DNA of 11,510 nucleotides from Pseudonocardiales bacterium (GTDB taxonomy: Bacteria > Actinomycetota > Actinomycetes > Mycobacteriales > Jatrophihabitantaceae). Below, piece after piece: positions 1-6,711 of this stretch (position 1 is the first letter of the stretch; every line of letters begins with the position of its first letter). The notes below the pieces were generated by a model. The model did not search any database. It saw only the letters and a list, made by a program, of their open reading frames with translations, and was not told where the DNA came from. Position numbers and translations under genes: made by a program. The stretch covers positions 1 through 11,510 of the forward strand of contig JAVEEO010000423.1 in NCBI GenBank assembly GCA_030840415.1, given 5' to 3'.

Positions 1-475
1 GGTAGGCCAGCCCCGATTCGTCCTCGACCGGGCCGAGGTGGGTCTTGAGCATCCCGGAGAACTGCTTGGGCTCGGTCCAGGTGCCGCGGTTGCCGCAGTT
101 CGGGCAGCTGATGTCGGCCAGGCCGTGCTCGGGCGGCCGGCCCTTCTTGGCCTGGTAGGCCTCTTCCAGGTGATCGGCCCGGTAGCGCTTGTGGCAGTTG
201 GTGCACTCGGTCAGCGGGTCGGAGAAGGTCGCCAGGTGGCCCGAGGCCTCCCAGACCGCGGGCGGCAGCAGCACTGAGGAGTCCAGGCCGACGATGTCGT
301 CGCGGCCGGTCACCATCGACTTCCACCACTGCCGGCGCAGGTTCTCCTTCAGCTCCACGCCGAGCGGGCCGTAGTCCCAGGCCGATCGGGTTCCGCCGTA
401 GATCTCGGCAGCCGGAAACACGAAGCCACGGCGCTTCGACAGGCTGACGACGGCATCATTGCGATCAACGGGCAC
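1..475 (-). CDS. glyS: Glycyl-tRNA synthetase (alpha2 type), N-terminal part
   Basis: GlyS charges tRNA-Gly with glycine in the cytoplasm. Only the first 158 residues are inside the window; the gene runs off the left edge, and full-length bacterial proteins of this type have roughly 460 residues. The N-terminus carries the hallmarks of the dimeric class II family: [18 protein letters not shown] (residues 11-28), [14 protein letters not shown] (33-46) and [15 protein letters not shown] (58-72). Two Cys pairs (C91/C94 and C124/C127) form the zinc-like knuckle found in the T. thermophilus type of enzyme. The start is GTG at 475, preceded by GGAG seven bases upstream; the ATGATG nearby is out of frame. 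It begins 12 nt after the PAP2 gene stops, so its ribosome binding site overlaps that stop and co-translation is likely. Its place downstream of era, recO and uppS is the common actinobacterial order. Identification is secure. Confidence 0.95.
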   Translation of the reverse strand, partial: MPVDRNDAVVSLSKRRGFVFPAAEIYGGTRSAWDYGPLGVELKENLRRQWWKSMVTGRDDIVGLDSSVLLPPAVWEASGHLATFSDPLTECTNCHKRYRADHLEEAYQAKKGRPPEHGLADISCPNCGNRGTWTEPKQFSGMLKTHLGPVEDESGLAY

Positions 476-487
476 TGCGATTCTCCA

Positions 488-1639
488 TCAGGGACGGCCG
501 GGTAGCGGTCCACTCAGGGTATCGGTAGCGGCCAGCGGCTTCTCGCCAGCGGCCACGGCCGGCTGCCGGTGCGGCCGGCGGTGCTCGTCGCCGCGGCGGC
601 GCTCCCACCTGGTGAAGGCGAGCGTGACCGCGGCCGTCACCAGCCAGCCGAGCAGGATGTCGAAGACGTAGTGCTCGGCCGAGTACACCAGCGAGAACGC
701 CATCGCCAGGGAGTAGCCGGCCAGCAGCGGGCGCCAGCGCCGGCGGACCCGCGGCCAGAAGAACACCGTCAACAGGCCCGAGATTGCAGCGTGCAGGGAC
801 GGCACCGCGGCCACCTGGTTGGAGCCGGCCTGGCCCTCGTCGATCAGTGCCTTGGCCTGCGGAATGCCCAGGCCGTTCCAGCCGCGGGTGGCGATCCGCT
901 CGGCGTACGGCGCGGCACCGCCATGGCTCGGATGCACCTTGCCCAGCATTCCGCCGGTGGTCAGCGTTCCCACCTTGGCGTCGATGCAGGCCGGGTCGGA
1001 CGGGCCGCCCACCACCTCGGCCGCCGTGCACTGCGAAGCGGCCCACGGCGGTGCGGCCGGAAAGGCGATGAAGCCGGCCAGGCCGATGAACGAGATCGCC
1101 ACGAACCGGACCGCGAACTTGCGCCAGGCATCCCGGTCGCGCAACCACAGCAGGCCGGCCACCGCCCACGGCGCGAGGAAGTAGGAGACGTAGACCAGGC
1201 TCACCCCCACCTCCCACCACGGCGGGAACGGCTCCTTGAGGTGGGACTGCAGCCAGACCGTCGGCTCTACGCCCCCGAACAGGTGGCGATCGACGTCCAG
1301 TTGCAGATGCCATTCGGTGGGCCGGCCCAACGCGTCCGCCGCTCCGCGAGTGAGGTCGTAGACCACCAGCACCGCGGCGAAGGGCAGCCAGTCGCGCAGC
1401 ACGCTCAGCGCGCCGCGCCGGCCGATGCTGGCGGCCAGCAGGCCGGCACAGACGTAGATCAGCAGGGTGTTGCGGTCGAAGGTGAGGCCGACCCGGTGGA
1501 TCCAGTACGCCATTCCCGCCAACCAGGCGGCGATCGCGGCCCACCGCAGGCGGGCCAGGCTCTCCTGGCGGGGTTCGGCGCCGTCCGGCTGGCCGGCGGT
1601 GGCCTCCAGCTCGGACTCGGTCGCCGTCAGGATGCTCAC
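488..1639 (-). CDS. PAP2-family membrane phosphatase/transferase (AUR1/IPC synthase-like)
   Basis: A 383-residue integral membrane protein of the PAP2 superfamily, in the branch resembling inositol-phosphorylceramide synthase (AUR1-like, PAP2_3). Several hydrophobic helices are visible, roughly at residues 33-52, 58-72, 84-96, 143-166, 176-193, 282-296, 304-320 and 326-343. The catalytic region reads PSLH at 280-283 in place of the classical PSGH, followed by H323 and D327 (HYVFD), which matches the nucleophile/acid pair of motif 3. FPAAPPW (193-199) is also typical of this branch. Members hydrolyse or transfer phosphate head groups of lipids at the membrane; the substrate here is unknown. 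Its position just after uppS suggests polyprenyl-phosphate or phosphoinositide metabolism, but that is inference. The GTG start at 1639 is chosen because helix 1 begins near residue 33; its Shine-Dalgarno-like GGTGAG abuts the codon, so the start is uncertain. A weak -10-like TAGATT lies at 1719-1724. Confidence 0.8.
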   Translation of the reverse strand: MSILTATESELEATAGQPDGAEPRQESLARLRWAAIAAWLAGMAYWIHRVGLTFDRNTLLIYVCAGLLAASIGRRGALSVLRDWLPFAAVLVVYDLTRGAADALGRPTEWHLQLDVDRHLFGGVEPTVWLQSHLKEPFPPWWEVGVSLVYVSYFLAPWAVAGLLWLRDRDAWRKFAVRFVAISFIGLAGFIAFPAAPPWAASQCTAAEVVGGPSDPACIDAKVGTLTTGGMLGKVHPSHGGAAPYAERIATRGWNGLGIPQAKALIDEGQAGSNQVAAVPSLHAAISGLLTVFFWPRVRRRWRPLLAGYSLAMAFSLVYSAEHYVFDILLGWLVTAAVTLAFTRWERRRGDEHRRPHRQPAVAAGEKPLAATDTLSGPLPGRP

Positions 1640-1739
1640 CTCACCGTGGGGTCGTCGGTGCTCTGGTCTTGATGCTCTGTCTTGGTGCGCTGTTCGGCTC
1701 AGGGTCGTAGCCGGGCCCAATCTAGCGAGCCGGGCCGGT

Positions 1740-2075
1740 TCAGTCGGCGTCGGCGGCCCGATCGCTGGGCCGCGCCGTCTCCAAGCCGTCGGAGTCGATC
1801 CGCAGCAACTGCTCGAACGCGCTGGGCTGGTCGAGGGCCTGGGCCAGCAACGGGGTGGCCTGCAACTTGACCTGATAGCCCCCGAGCGCGCGGCGGTAGG
1901 CGCCAACCGACTCCCATTCGGTGGCCAGCAGCCAGCACCCGGCGTCGTCGGTGGACCGGCCCACCGAACCGCGCACGAAGCCCGGACGCTCGGCCAGCAG
2001 CCGCAGCGCCTGCTCGGCCTCTCCTTGGAACTGGCCGGTGGTGTCATCCGGGCGGAACTGCAGCAGCGCGATCAT
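1740..2075 (-). CDS. Antibiotic biosynthesis monooxygenase (ABM)-fold protein
   Basis: A 111-residue single-domain protein of the dimeric alpha/beta-barrel ABM superfamily. The recognisable pattern is a first strand ([10 protein letters not shown]), a helix ([18 protein letters not shown]), a strand with a Trp-containing segment ([18 protein letters not shown]), and a final helix with a strand. Members include cofactor-free monooxygenases, haem-degrading enzymes and many proteins of unknown role, so a specific reaction cannot be given. The last 15 or so residues are polar and probably disordered. The ATG at 2075 overlaps the uppS stop as ATGA, and GAGGG sits six bases upstream inside uppS. 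Translation is therefore very likely coupled to uppS. I see no obvious haem ligand or catalytic residue pattern. The family call is fairly sure and the function unknown. Confidence 0.75.
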   Translation of the reverse strand: MIALLQFRPDDTTGQFQGEAEQALRLLAERPGFVRGSVGRSTDDAGCWLLATEWESVGAYRRALGGYQVKLQATPLLAQALDQPSAFEQLLRIDSDGLETARPSDRAADAD

Positions 2076-2884
2076 GCTCGGCCCTCACTGGTTGTGGCGG
2101 TGCTGGCGTCGACGGCGCCGCCGAACCGGCGGTCCCGGGCTGCGTAGCTGGCACAGGCCGCCCAGAAGTGCCGGCGGTCGAAGTCCGGCCACGGGGTGTC
2201 GAGGAACATCAGCTCGGCGTAGGCCGACTGCCAGAGCAGGAAGTTGGAGGTGCGCTGCTCGCCGGAGGTGCGCAGGAACAGGTCGACGTCGGGCAGGTCG
2301 GGCTCGTCGAGGTAGCGGGCGAACAGCTTCTCGTCAATCTTGGCGGGGTTGATCTTTCCGGCGGCGGCCAGTTCGGCGATCCTGCGGGTGGCGTCGACGA
2401 TCTCGGCCCGGCCGCCGTAGTTCACGCAGAACTGCAGGGTCAGCCGGTCGTTGCGTTCGGTGAACTGCTCGGCGTCCTCCAGCTGGTCGATCACGCTGCG
2501 CCACAGCCGGGGCCGGCGGCCGGCCCACCGGATCCGGACGCCGTAGCCGTTGAGCTCATCGCGCCGCCGGCGGATCACGTCCTTGTTGAAACCCATCAGG
2601 AACCGGACCTCGTCCGGCGAGCGGCGCCAGTTCTCGGTGGAGAAGGCGTAGGCCGACACCACCGGGACCCCGAGTTCCATGGCGCCGAACAGCACGTCCA
2701 TCAGCGCCGCCTCACCGGCCTTGTGGCCCTCGGTGCGGGGCAGGCCGCGGCTGTTGGCCCACCGGCCGTTGCCGTCCATCACGATGGCGACGTGCTTGGG
2801 CAGCAGGCTCGATGCGATCTCTGGAGGCCGGGCGCCGCTGGGATGCGGCGGCGGGTCCGGCCAGGACGAGCGGCGGGCAGGCAT
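2072..2884 (-). CDS. uppS: Isoprenyl transferase / Z-decaprenyl or undecaprenyl diphosphate synthase
   Basis: A cis-prenyltransferase of 270 residues that condenses isopentenyl diphosphate units onto an allylic primer. The product is the polyprenyl diphosphate carrier used for peptidoglycan and cell-wall polysaccharides. Signature motifs are all present: [13 protein letters not shown] (31-43) with the Mg-binding Asp37, [10 protein letters not shown] (77-86), [10 protein letters not shown] (152-161), [15 protein letters not shown] (205-219) and [12 protein letters not shown] (224-235). The first 28 residues are a Pro/Arg-rich extension common in actinobacterial homologues. The ATG at 2884 follows GGTGG four bases upstream. 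It lies 78 nt after recO, the usual partner order, and its stop overlaps the start of the ABM gene. Product chain length (C50 in mycobacteria, C55 in most bacteria) cannot be read from these motifs. Identification is secure. Confidence 0.96.
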   Translation of the reverse strand: MPARRSSWPDPPPHPSGARPPEIASSLLPKHVAIVMDGNGRWANSRGLPRTEGHKAGEAALMDVLFGAMELGVPVVSAYAFSTENWRRSPDEVRFLMGFNKDVIRRRRDELNGYGVRIRWAGRRPRLWRSVIDQLEDAEQFTERNDRLTLQFCVNYGGRAEIVDATRRIAELAAAGKINPAKIDEKLFARYLDEPDLPDVDLFLRTSGEQRTSNFLLWQSAYAELMFLDTPWPDFDRRHFWAACASYAARDRRFGGAVDASTATTSEGRA

Positions 2885-2962
2885 GGCGCCACCGTAGTAC
2901 GGCGCTCGGGTGGCTCCGACGTGCTGCCCGGCTCTGACGCGAGATGCCGGGGTGACGTTGGC

Positions 2963-3730
2963 TCAGCGGTCCACCAGCGGCAGCGACCGGATGCCGCGCT
3001 CCAGGTGCCATTGCAGGTGCGCGGCGATCAGGCCGCTGGCCTCGCGGCGCAGGTCCGCCGCGCTGGCCTCGGCGCCGGCCCAGTTACCCGACAGCAGCGC
3101 CGCCATCAGCACGAGCGAGCCGGCCTGCGGGCGCACCGACCCGGGCGGGCGGCAGTTCGGGCAGACCGCGCCGCCGGCCGGCACGTTGAAGGCACCATGC
3201 GGGCCGGGAGTCGAGCACACCGCGCACTCGGCCAGCGCCGGTTCCCAGCCGGCCAGCGACATCGACCGGATCAGGAACGCGTCCAGCACCAGAGTGGCGT
3301 CGTGGTCGCGGTCGGCCAGGGCACGCAGCGCGCCGACCACCAGCAGGTACTGGCGCAGCGCCGGCTCGCCCTCCTCGGCGGTCAGCCGCTCGGCCGTCTC
3401 GCAGATGGCCACCGCGGCGGTCCAGGCCGGGTAGTCACCGGCCAGCCGGGCGCCGTAGTTGTCCACCGACTCGACCTGGGTGATCAGGTCGAGGCCGTGA
3501 TGGCGCGGATGGCCGCGCTCGGCGTCCGGCACCGCCGTCCGGGTGTGCAGCTGCACGTCGATGTGGCTGCCGGGCTCCAGCCGGGCGCCGTAGCGCGAGG
3601 TGGTGCGCCGCACCCCCTTGCCGACCGCGCGAATCCGGCCGTGCCGGCGGGTCAGCAGCGTGACGATCCGGTCTGCCTCGCCCAGTTTGTGGACGCGCAG
3701 CACCACGGCTTCGTCACGATAGAGCGGCAC
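2963..3730 (-). CDS. recO: DNA repair protein RecO
   Basis: RecO, 255 residues, is the mediator that with RecR loads RecA onto SSB-coated single-stranded DNA and anneals strands in the RecF pathway. The N-terminal OB fold is evident (LYRDEAVVLRVHKLGEADRI at 3-22, then LLTRRHGRIRAVGKGVRR at 25-42). The helical C-terminal part carries a four-cysteine zinc site, C169/C172 and C190/C193. The start is GTG at 3730, which gives the usual short N-terminus; a longer open frame upstream has no family similarity. The Shine-Dalgarno is weak (GGGA ten bases or GGA six bases upstream). The loop at about residues 63-79 (TAVPDAERGHPRHHG) looks longer than in typical RecO, where strands 4 and 5 are joined by a short turn. 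It sits between tetR (55 nt upstream) and uppS (78 nt downstream). Confidence 0.93.
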   Translation of the reverse strand: MPLYRDEAVVLRVHKLGEADRIVTLLTRRHGRIRAVGKGVRRTTSRYGARLEPGSHIDVQLHTRTAVPDAERGHPRHHGLDLITQVESVDNYGARLAGDYPAWTAAVAICETAERLTAEEGEPALRQYLLVVGALRALADRDHDATLVLDAFLIRSMSLAGWEPALAECAVCSTPGPHGAFNVPAGGAVCPNCRPPGSVRPQAGSLVLMAALLSGNWAGAEASAADLRREASGLIAAHLQWHLERGIRSLPLVDR

Positions 3731-3785
3731 CCGTCCATCGTCCCAGATTTCGCCGGGCACCCGGCAGGACTGGCCGGGTTGGAGG

Positions 3786-4418
3786 TCAGCGGTTCGCGCT
3801 GCGGCGCAGCCGGTTGCGCAGCGCCCGGCGGGCGACCGGGCCCAGGTCGTCGAGCACATCCGTCAGGACGGCGACCTGGGCGAGGGCGTCCATGGCGTGC
3901 CGGGTCGAGTCCGGGTCGGCCGCCTCGTACAGCTCCAGGCCGATGAACGCGGCCGAGACCGCGCGCGCCAGGCCCGGGATGTCCAGCGCGGCCTTGATCG
4001 GGCTGTCGGCGAGCACCCGCTGCAACGTCCCTTCGATCTCGGTGACCCAGAGGCCCAGCGCCTGCCGAGCGGCCTCGGCCAGCGTGGGGCTGGTCTGGGC
4101 GCCGGCCAGCACCTGCGCCAGCACCTGGGTGTTGCCGGCGGCCCGCTCCTTCTCGTGCAGCGCCTGCCCCACCGTGAGCAGCTCGCGCAGCGAGGTGACG
4201 CCGGCCAGTTGGTCGGCGTACTGGCTAACCCGCACCTGGGTCTCGCCCTGGCAGGCTGCGATGACGAGCTCTTCCACAGTGCCGAAGTGGTAGAAGACCA
4301 GTGCCTGGTTGACGCCGGCCGCACCCGCGATGGACCGGGCCGAGACCCCGGCGATGCCCTTGTCCCGCAAGGCCGCGATGGTGCCGGCCAGCAGCCGTTC
4401 CCGGGTGTCACCGCTCAC
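3786..4418 (-). CDS. TetR-family transcriptional regulator
   Basis: A 210-residue one-component repressor-type protein. The N-terminal helix-turn-helix spans about residues 24-45 (VSARSIAGAAGVNQALVFYH), followed by FGTVEELV, which begins helix 4 of the TetR fold. Residues 55-200 form the all-helical ligand-binding and dimerisation domain, which is not informative about the ligand. The GTG start at 4418 has a good GAGGAG nine bases upstream; the longer upstream reading frame would run through the promoter and is rejected. A perfect palindrome lies 36 bases upstream of the start, on the predicted transcription start. The same 16-bp palindrome occurs twice in front of the adjacent membrane protein gene. 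The regulator therefore most likely represses itself and that gene. It is followed by recO after 55 nt, so read-through into recO is possible. Ligand unknown. Confidence 0.9.
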   Translation of the reverse strand: MSGDTRERLLAGTIAALRDKGIAGVSARSIAGAAGVNQALVFYHFGTVEELVIAACQGETQVRVSQYADQLAGVTSLRELLTVGQALHEKERAAGNTQVLAQVLAGAQTSPTLAEAARQALGLWVTEIEGTLQRVLADSPIKAALDIPGLARAVSAAFIGLELYEAADPDSTRHAMDALAQVAVLTDVLDDLGPVARRALRNRLRRSANR

Positions 4419-4453
4419 TGGTCGACACTCCTCGTCCCCATCGCCTCGCGTAG

Positions 4454-4475
4454 CCATTGAGCGCCTGCTCAATGG
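4454..4475. promoter_or_regulatory. Operator 1: palindrome TTGAGC-N4-GCTCAA in the tetR promoter
   Basis: Perfect inverted repeat with 9-bp arms (CCATTGAGC at 4454-4462, GCTCAATGG at 4467-4475) and spacer GCCT. It covers the predicted transcription start of tetR. The core TTGAGC-N4-GCTCAA is shared exactly with two more sites at 5019-5034 and 5053-5068. Length, symmetry and position are as expected for a TetR-dimer operator; binding is inferred. Confidence 0.8.
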
Positions 4476-4480
4476 GAAGC

Positions 4481-4486
4481 AGTGTA
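4481..4486 (-). promoter_or_regulatory. Predicted -10 box of tetR (TACACT)
   Basis: Read on the minus strand, TACACT matches the actinobacterial TAnnnT pattern. It puts transcription start near 4474, inside the upstream edge of operator 1. A weak -35-like TGACCG lies 18 bases upstream, overlapping the stop codon of the membrane protein gene. A bound repressor would block initiation. Inferred from pattern and spacing only. Confidence 0.45.
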
Positions 4487-4507
4487 GGGAACGGGCCGGC
4501 AGGGCGG

Positions 4508-4996
4508 TCATTGCTCGGACCGGGTCACCGGTGCCGGTCCGGCCGGCATCCCGGGCTGCCAGCGCCGGGGCGGCGGCGGCCCGGTGAGGATGCGGGGAGT
4601 CCGCAGCACAGCGGTGACGGCGGCCGCCGCGATCATGCCGATCAGGATCCGGAAGTCCACCGGCCTCAGCTCCCACCCGACCGCCAGGGGCACCGCTGCC
4701 GCGGCGCTGCCGCTGACCAGCCGAGCGTGCCAGGTCCGCCGCAGCGCTTCGCGACCGCTGAGCGCCAACGCCAGGCCGGACGTCAGGCTGATGGCCCCTC
4801 CGACGACACCCCCCACCAAACCGGCGACCGGGCTCAGCACGATAGCTGGCAGCAGGCCGTCAGCTCCCTCCTTCAGCAGCCCTACGGCGATTATGAGGCT
4901 CCAGATGGCCTCGCCGAACACCACACCCCACAGGATGCCCAGGAACAACGCCCGCCCGACCAGCAGCAGCCGGTAACCCGGCCCGCTTCCGTCCAT
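4508..4996 (-). CDS. Small membrane protein of unknown function, probable TetR target
   Basis: A 162-residue protein I do not recognise. It is mostly hydrophobic, with likely membrane segments at about residues 16-41 (containing Glu29), 48-79 (Gly/Ala-rich, possibly two short helices with many GG pairs), 92-107 and 114-131. The tail from 133 is Pro-rich and polar (TGPPPPRRWQPG). There is no signal-peptide cleavage site, Cys pair or nucleotide-binding motif. The ATG at 4996 has AAGGGG eight bases upstream. Two copies of the TetR-type palindrome lie 23-72 bases upstream, and the regulator gene follows 89 nt downstream with a third copy. The setting resembles regulator/exporter or regulator/membrane-stress pairs, but four helices is small for a transporter. 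The coding call rests on the good ribosome binding site, coherent hydrophobic pattern and placement. Confidence 0.75.
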   Translation of the reverse strand: MDGSGPGYRLLLVGRALFLGILWGVVFGEAIWSLIIAVGLLKEGADGLLPAIVLSPVAGLVGGVVGGAISLTSGLALALSGREALRRTWHARLVSGSAAAAVPLAVGWELRPVDFRILIGMIAAAAVTAVLRTPRILTGPPPPRRWQPGMPAGPAPVTRSEQ

Positions 4997-5018
4997 GTCA
5001 GCCGCCCCTTCCAGCTAT

Positions 5019-5034
5019 TTGAGCAAGCGCTCAA
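5019..5034. promoter_or_regulatory. Operator 2: TTGAGC-AAGC-GCTCAA upstream of the membrane protein
   Basis: Perfect 6-bp arms (7 bp counting the flanking T/A) around a 4-bp spacer, identical in its arms to operator 1. It overlaps the predicted transcription start of the membrane protein gene. The arrangement mirrors operator 1 at tetR. Confidence 0.8.
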
Positions 5035-5039
5035 AAGCT

Positions 5040-5068
5040 AGTAGAACAGAAGTTGAGCAGTTGCTCAA
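5040..5068 (-). promoter_or_regulatory. Possible promoter of the membrane protein gene
   Basis: On the minus strand, TTGAGC (5063-5068) could act as a -35 box and TCTACT (5040-5045) as a -10 box, separated by 17 bases. This predicts a start near 5033. Operator 3 would then overlap the -35 and operator 2 the start site. Both boxes match the consensus at only 4 of 6 positions, so this is tentative. Confidence 0.35.
5053..5068. promoter_or_regulatory. Operator 3: TTGAGC-AGTT-GCTCAA upstream of the membrane protein
   Basis: Third exact copy of the arms, with spacer AGTT. Its centre is 34 bp from that of operator 2. Paired operators at one promoter suggest tight or cooperative repression of the membrane protein gene compared with the single site at tetR. 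Confidence 0.8.
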
Positions 5069-5089
5069 GTGGGATTACGCAGCCTGCGG

Positions 5090-5109
5090 GGCGGCCCGTG
5101 ATGGCCGCC
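5090..5109. terminator. GC-rich hairpin after the VOC gene
   Basis: A perfect 7-bp stem (GGCGGCC / GGCCGCC) with a 6-base loop begins 12 nt after the VOC stop codon on the minus strand. There is no T-tract, which is common for actinobacterial hairpin terminators. It separates the VOC gene from the TetR-controlled promoter downstream, so a transcription boundary here makes sense. A stem of seven pairs in DNA this GC-rich could be chance. Confidence 0.4.
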
Positions 5110-5120
5110 GACCGGTCAGG

Positions 5121-5864
5121 TCAGTCGGAGAACGGGTCGCGGTCGGTGATGCAGTAGAGCAGCCCGGCCGGATCCCGCAGCGTGGTCCAGTGCTCGGCGA
5201 CCCGGACCAGCTCGGCCCCCAGCTCGCGATGCCGCGCGGCCTCGGCGGCCCGGTCGTCGCAGGCGAGATCGGCATGCGCGCGGGCCGGGCCGGGGTCGTC
5301 CTCGCCCAGTCGCTGAAGCAGGATCCGCAACGGCGAGCTCCCCGGCCGGACCAGGTGGACGAACTCGGCCGAGCTGCGCCGCTGCGGCCAGCCGGTGAGC
5401 TCGGCCCAGAACCGGCACTCCTCGGCGAAGGCGGCGGCCGGGATGTCCAGGCAGAGCTGGTCGAGCAGGCTGTGCTGCCCGGTGGGCCAGCGACGCGGTT
5501 CGGCCCGGCGGCGCTCCCCGTCATGGGTCATCAGGCAGAACGGCTGGCCGGCCGGCGTGCTGAGCCCGATCAGGCCGGGCACCTCTCGGACGACCTCGGC
5601 GCCCAGCTCGGCCGCGCGACCGGCATCCAAAGCCGGATCGGCCACGTACAGGTCGGGATGCCAGCCGCCCTCGCCCATCGGACGCTGCACCCGCTGGACC
5701 CACAGGTACGGGTCCTCGCCGTCGCCGGCCAACGGCAGGTACTGATCCCGGCCACCGGCGGCCTCGCGCGGCGTGCTCGCGGTCACGGCGGCCCAGAACT
5801 CCAGGGCGGCCGGTACCTGTGGTTCGGGCACGTCGGCGAAGGCGGCCAGCCAGTTGGTCACCAC
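5121..5864 (-). CDS. Two-domain VOC (glyoxalase/bleomycin-resistance-fold) protein
   Basis: A 247-residue protein made of two vicinal-oxygen-chelate domains, at about residues 1-115 and 132-245. Each shows the family outline: a first strand and helix ending in FW (PAALEFWAAVT at 18-28; EECRFWAELTGW at 148-159), a central histidine strand (HPDLYVADP from H69; HADLACDD from H197), then a helix with GAE and a closing strand after DPAG/TPAG (GQPFCLMT; GLLYCITD). The full set of glyoxalase I metal ligands is not apparent, since the first strands lack the usual His. It may bind a ligand without classical metal chemistry. The start is GTG at 5864 with AGG eight bases upstream; a second GTG follows directly. 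It lies 52 nt after the APH gene, probably in the same transcript. It could be a drug-binding or metabolite-handling protein; substrate unknown. Confidence 0.8.
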   Translation of the reverse strand: MVTNWLAAFADVPEPQVPAALEFWAAVTASTPREAAGGRDQYLPLAGDGEDPYLWVQRVQRPMGEGGWHPDLYVADPALDAGRAAELGAEVVREVPGLIGLSTPAGQPFCLMTHDGERRRAEPRRWPTGQHSLLDQLCLDIPAAAFAEECRFWAELTGWPQRRSSAEFVHLVRPGSSPLRILLQRLGEDDPGPARAHADLACDDRAAEAARHRELGAELVRVAEHWTTLRDPAGLLYCITDRDPFSD

Positions 5865-5916
5865 CGGCCGAGCCTACGGTCCGGACGCCGCCGCGAGCGA
5901 GCCGCTCCGCACTGGC

Positions 5917-6711
5917 CTACTCGGCGAGGTCCCAGAGCAGCCGGTAGTAGTCGATCCGTTCGGAATCCGGATCGACGCCGTAGGCCTGGAAGTAGCTCGC
6001 CTCGTAGCCGGGACCGTAGTTCCAGCCGAGGCTCCAGCTGCCGACCGCGAGATCGGCCCACCGGTCGGCCACTCCCAGCGAGCCGAGATCGACGAAGCCG
6101 GCCACCCGACCGGAGTCGTCCAGCAGCGTGTTCGGCGCGCACGGGTCGCCGTGGCAGACCACCAGCTTCTCGGCTGGCGGCGGGTCGGCCAACCGGGCGA
6201 GCGACCGCGGCACCGGTTGGCCGGCGTGCTCGTCGTGCCACTCGGCCGGGTCGAGCAGGCCCCGCTCCGCGCGGCGCATGACCGCGGCGATCCGGTCCTC
6301 GGCGGCCCAGGAGAACGGGCACCGCTCGACCGGCAATGCGTCGTGCAGCGCGCGCAGTCCGCTGCCCAGTGCCCGGGCGGCGATCGCCGGCGCGGCCAGC
6401 CAGCGCGGCTCGACGGCATTGCGGCCGGCCAGGGCGCCGGTGATCAGCCAGCTGCCGGACTCGTCCGAGCCGCTGTCGAGCAGCTCCGGCACCGGCAGGT
6501 ACGGCGCGGCCCAGCGCAGCCGGGCCGCCTCCCGGCCCAGGTCGATCCCGCTGGCCGCCGGCGTCCACTTCAGGTACCGGTCTGCCTGGTGGCCGAGCGC
6601 GAAGGTGAGGCCGCCGAGCTCGTTGCGCCACACCGGACGGACCGGCTGGTCGCCGGCCAGCGCCCGGACCGCGGCCGGCACCGCGGCGACGGCAGGCGGC
6701 CCGGCTTTCAC
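5917..6711 (-). CDS. Aminoglycoside 3'-phosphotransferase-like (APH(3')) kinase
   Basis: A 264-residue kinase-fold protein of the APH family, length as for APH(3') enzymes. Visible residues: a nucleotide-binding Lys48 in RYLKW, Glu61 as its helix-C partner, and the catalytic loop HGDPCAPNTLL (187-197) with Asp189 as base and Asn194. The metal Asp208 sits in FVDLGSLGVADRWADLA (206-222), the APH(3') form of the DFG segment. The C-terminus (YGPGYEASYFQAYGVDP) also follows APH(3') proteins. Known relatives phosphorylate the 3'-hydroxyl of kanamycin/neomycin-type aminoglycosides using ATP; many chromosomal actinobacterial copies are untested. The GTG start at 6711 overlaps the MFS stop as GTGA, so translation is coupled to the transporter gene. 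An upstream extension in this frame only shadows the MFS gene. Family call firm, substrate inferred. Confidence 0.87.
   Translation of the reverse strand: MKAGPPAVAAVPAAVRALAGDQPVRPVWRNELGGLTFALGHQADRYLKWTPAASGIDLGREAARLRWAAPYLPVPELLDSGSDESGSWLITGALAGRNAVEPRWLAAPAIAARALGSGLRALHDALPVERCPFSWAAEDRIAAVMRRAERGLLDPAEWHDEHAGQPVPRSLARLADPPPAEKLVVCHGDPCAPNTLLDDSGRVAGFVDLGSLGVADRWADLAVGSWSLGWNYGPGYEASYFQAYGVDPDSERIDYYRLLWDLAE

Noticed and set aside
465..1544. Second minus-strand frame of 359 codons over the PAP2 gene
   Set aside because: It overlaps the true PAP2 frame one base off and gives an Arg/Gly/Pro-rich product without helices or motifs.
1709..1736. Direct repeat AGCCGGGCC, two copies 19 bases apart
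   Set aside because: Nine bases of G/C-rich sequence repeat often by chance here; no link to a promoter or gene feature.
3752..3765. Small hairpin GCCGG-GCAC-CCGGC between tetR and recO
   Set aside because: Only five pairs and no T-tract in DNA of this GC content; not enough to call a terminator.
2168..3946. 592-codon plus-strand reading frame
   Set aside because: Antisense shadow of uppS and recO; no domain pattern and typical GC-driven composition.
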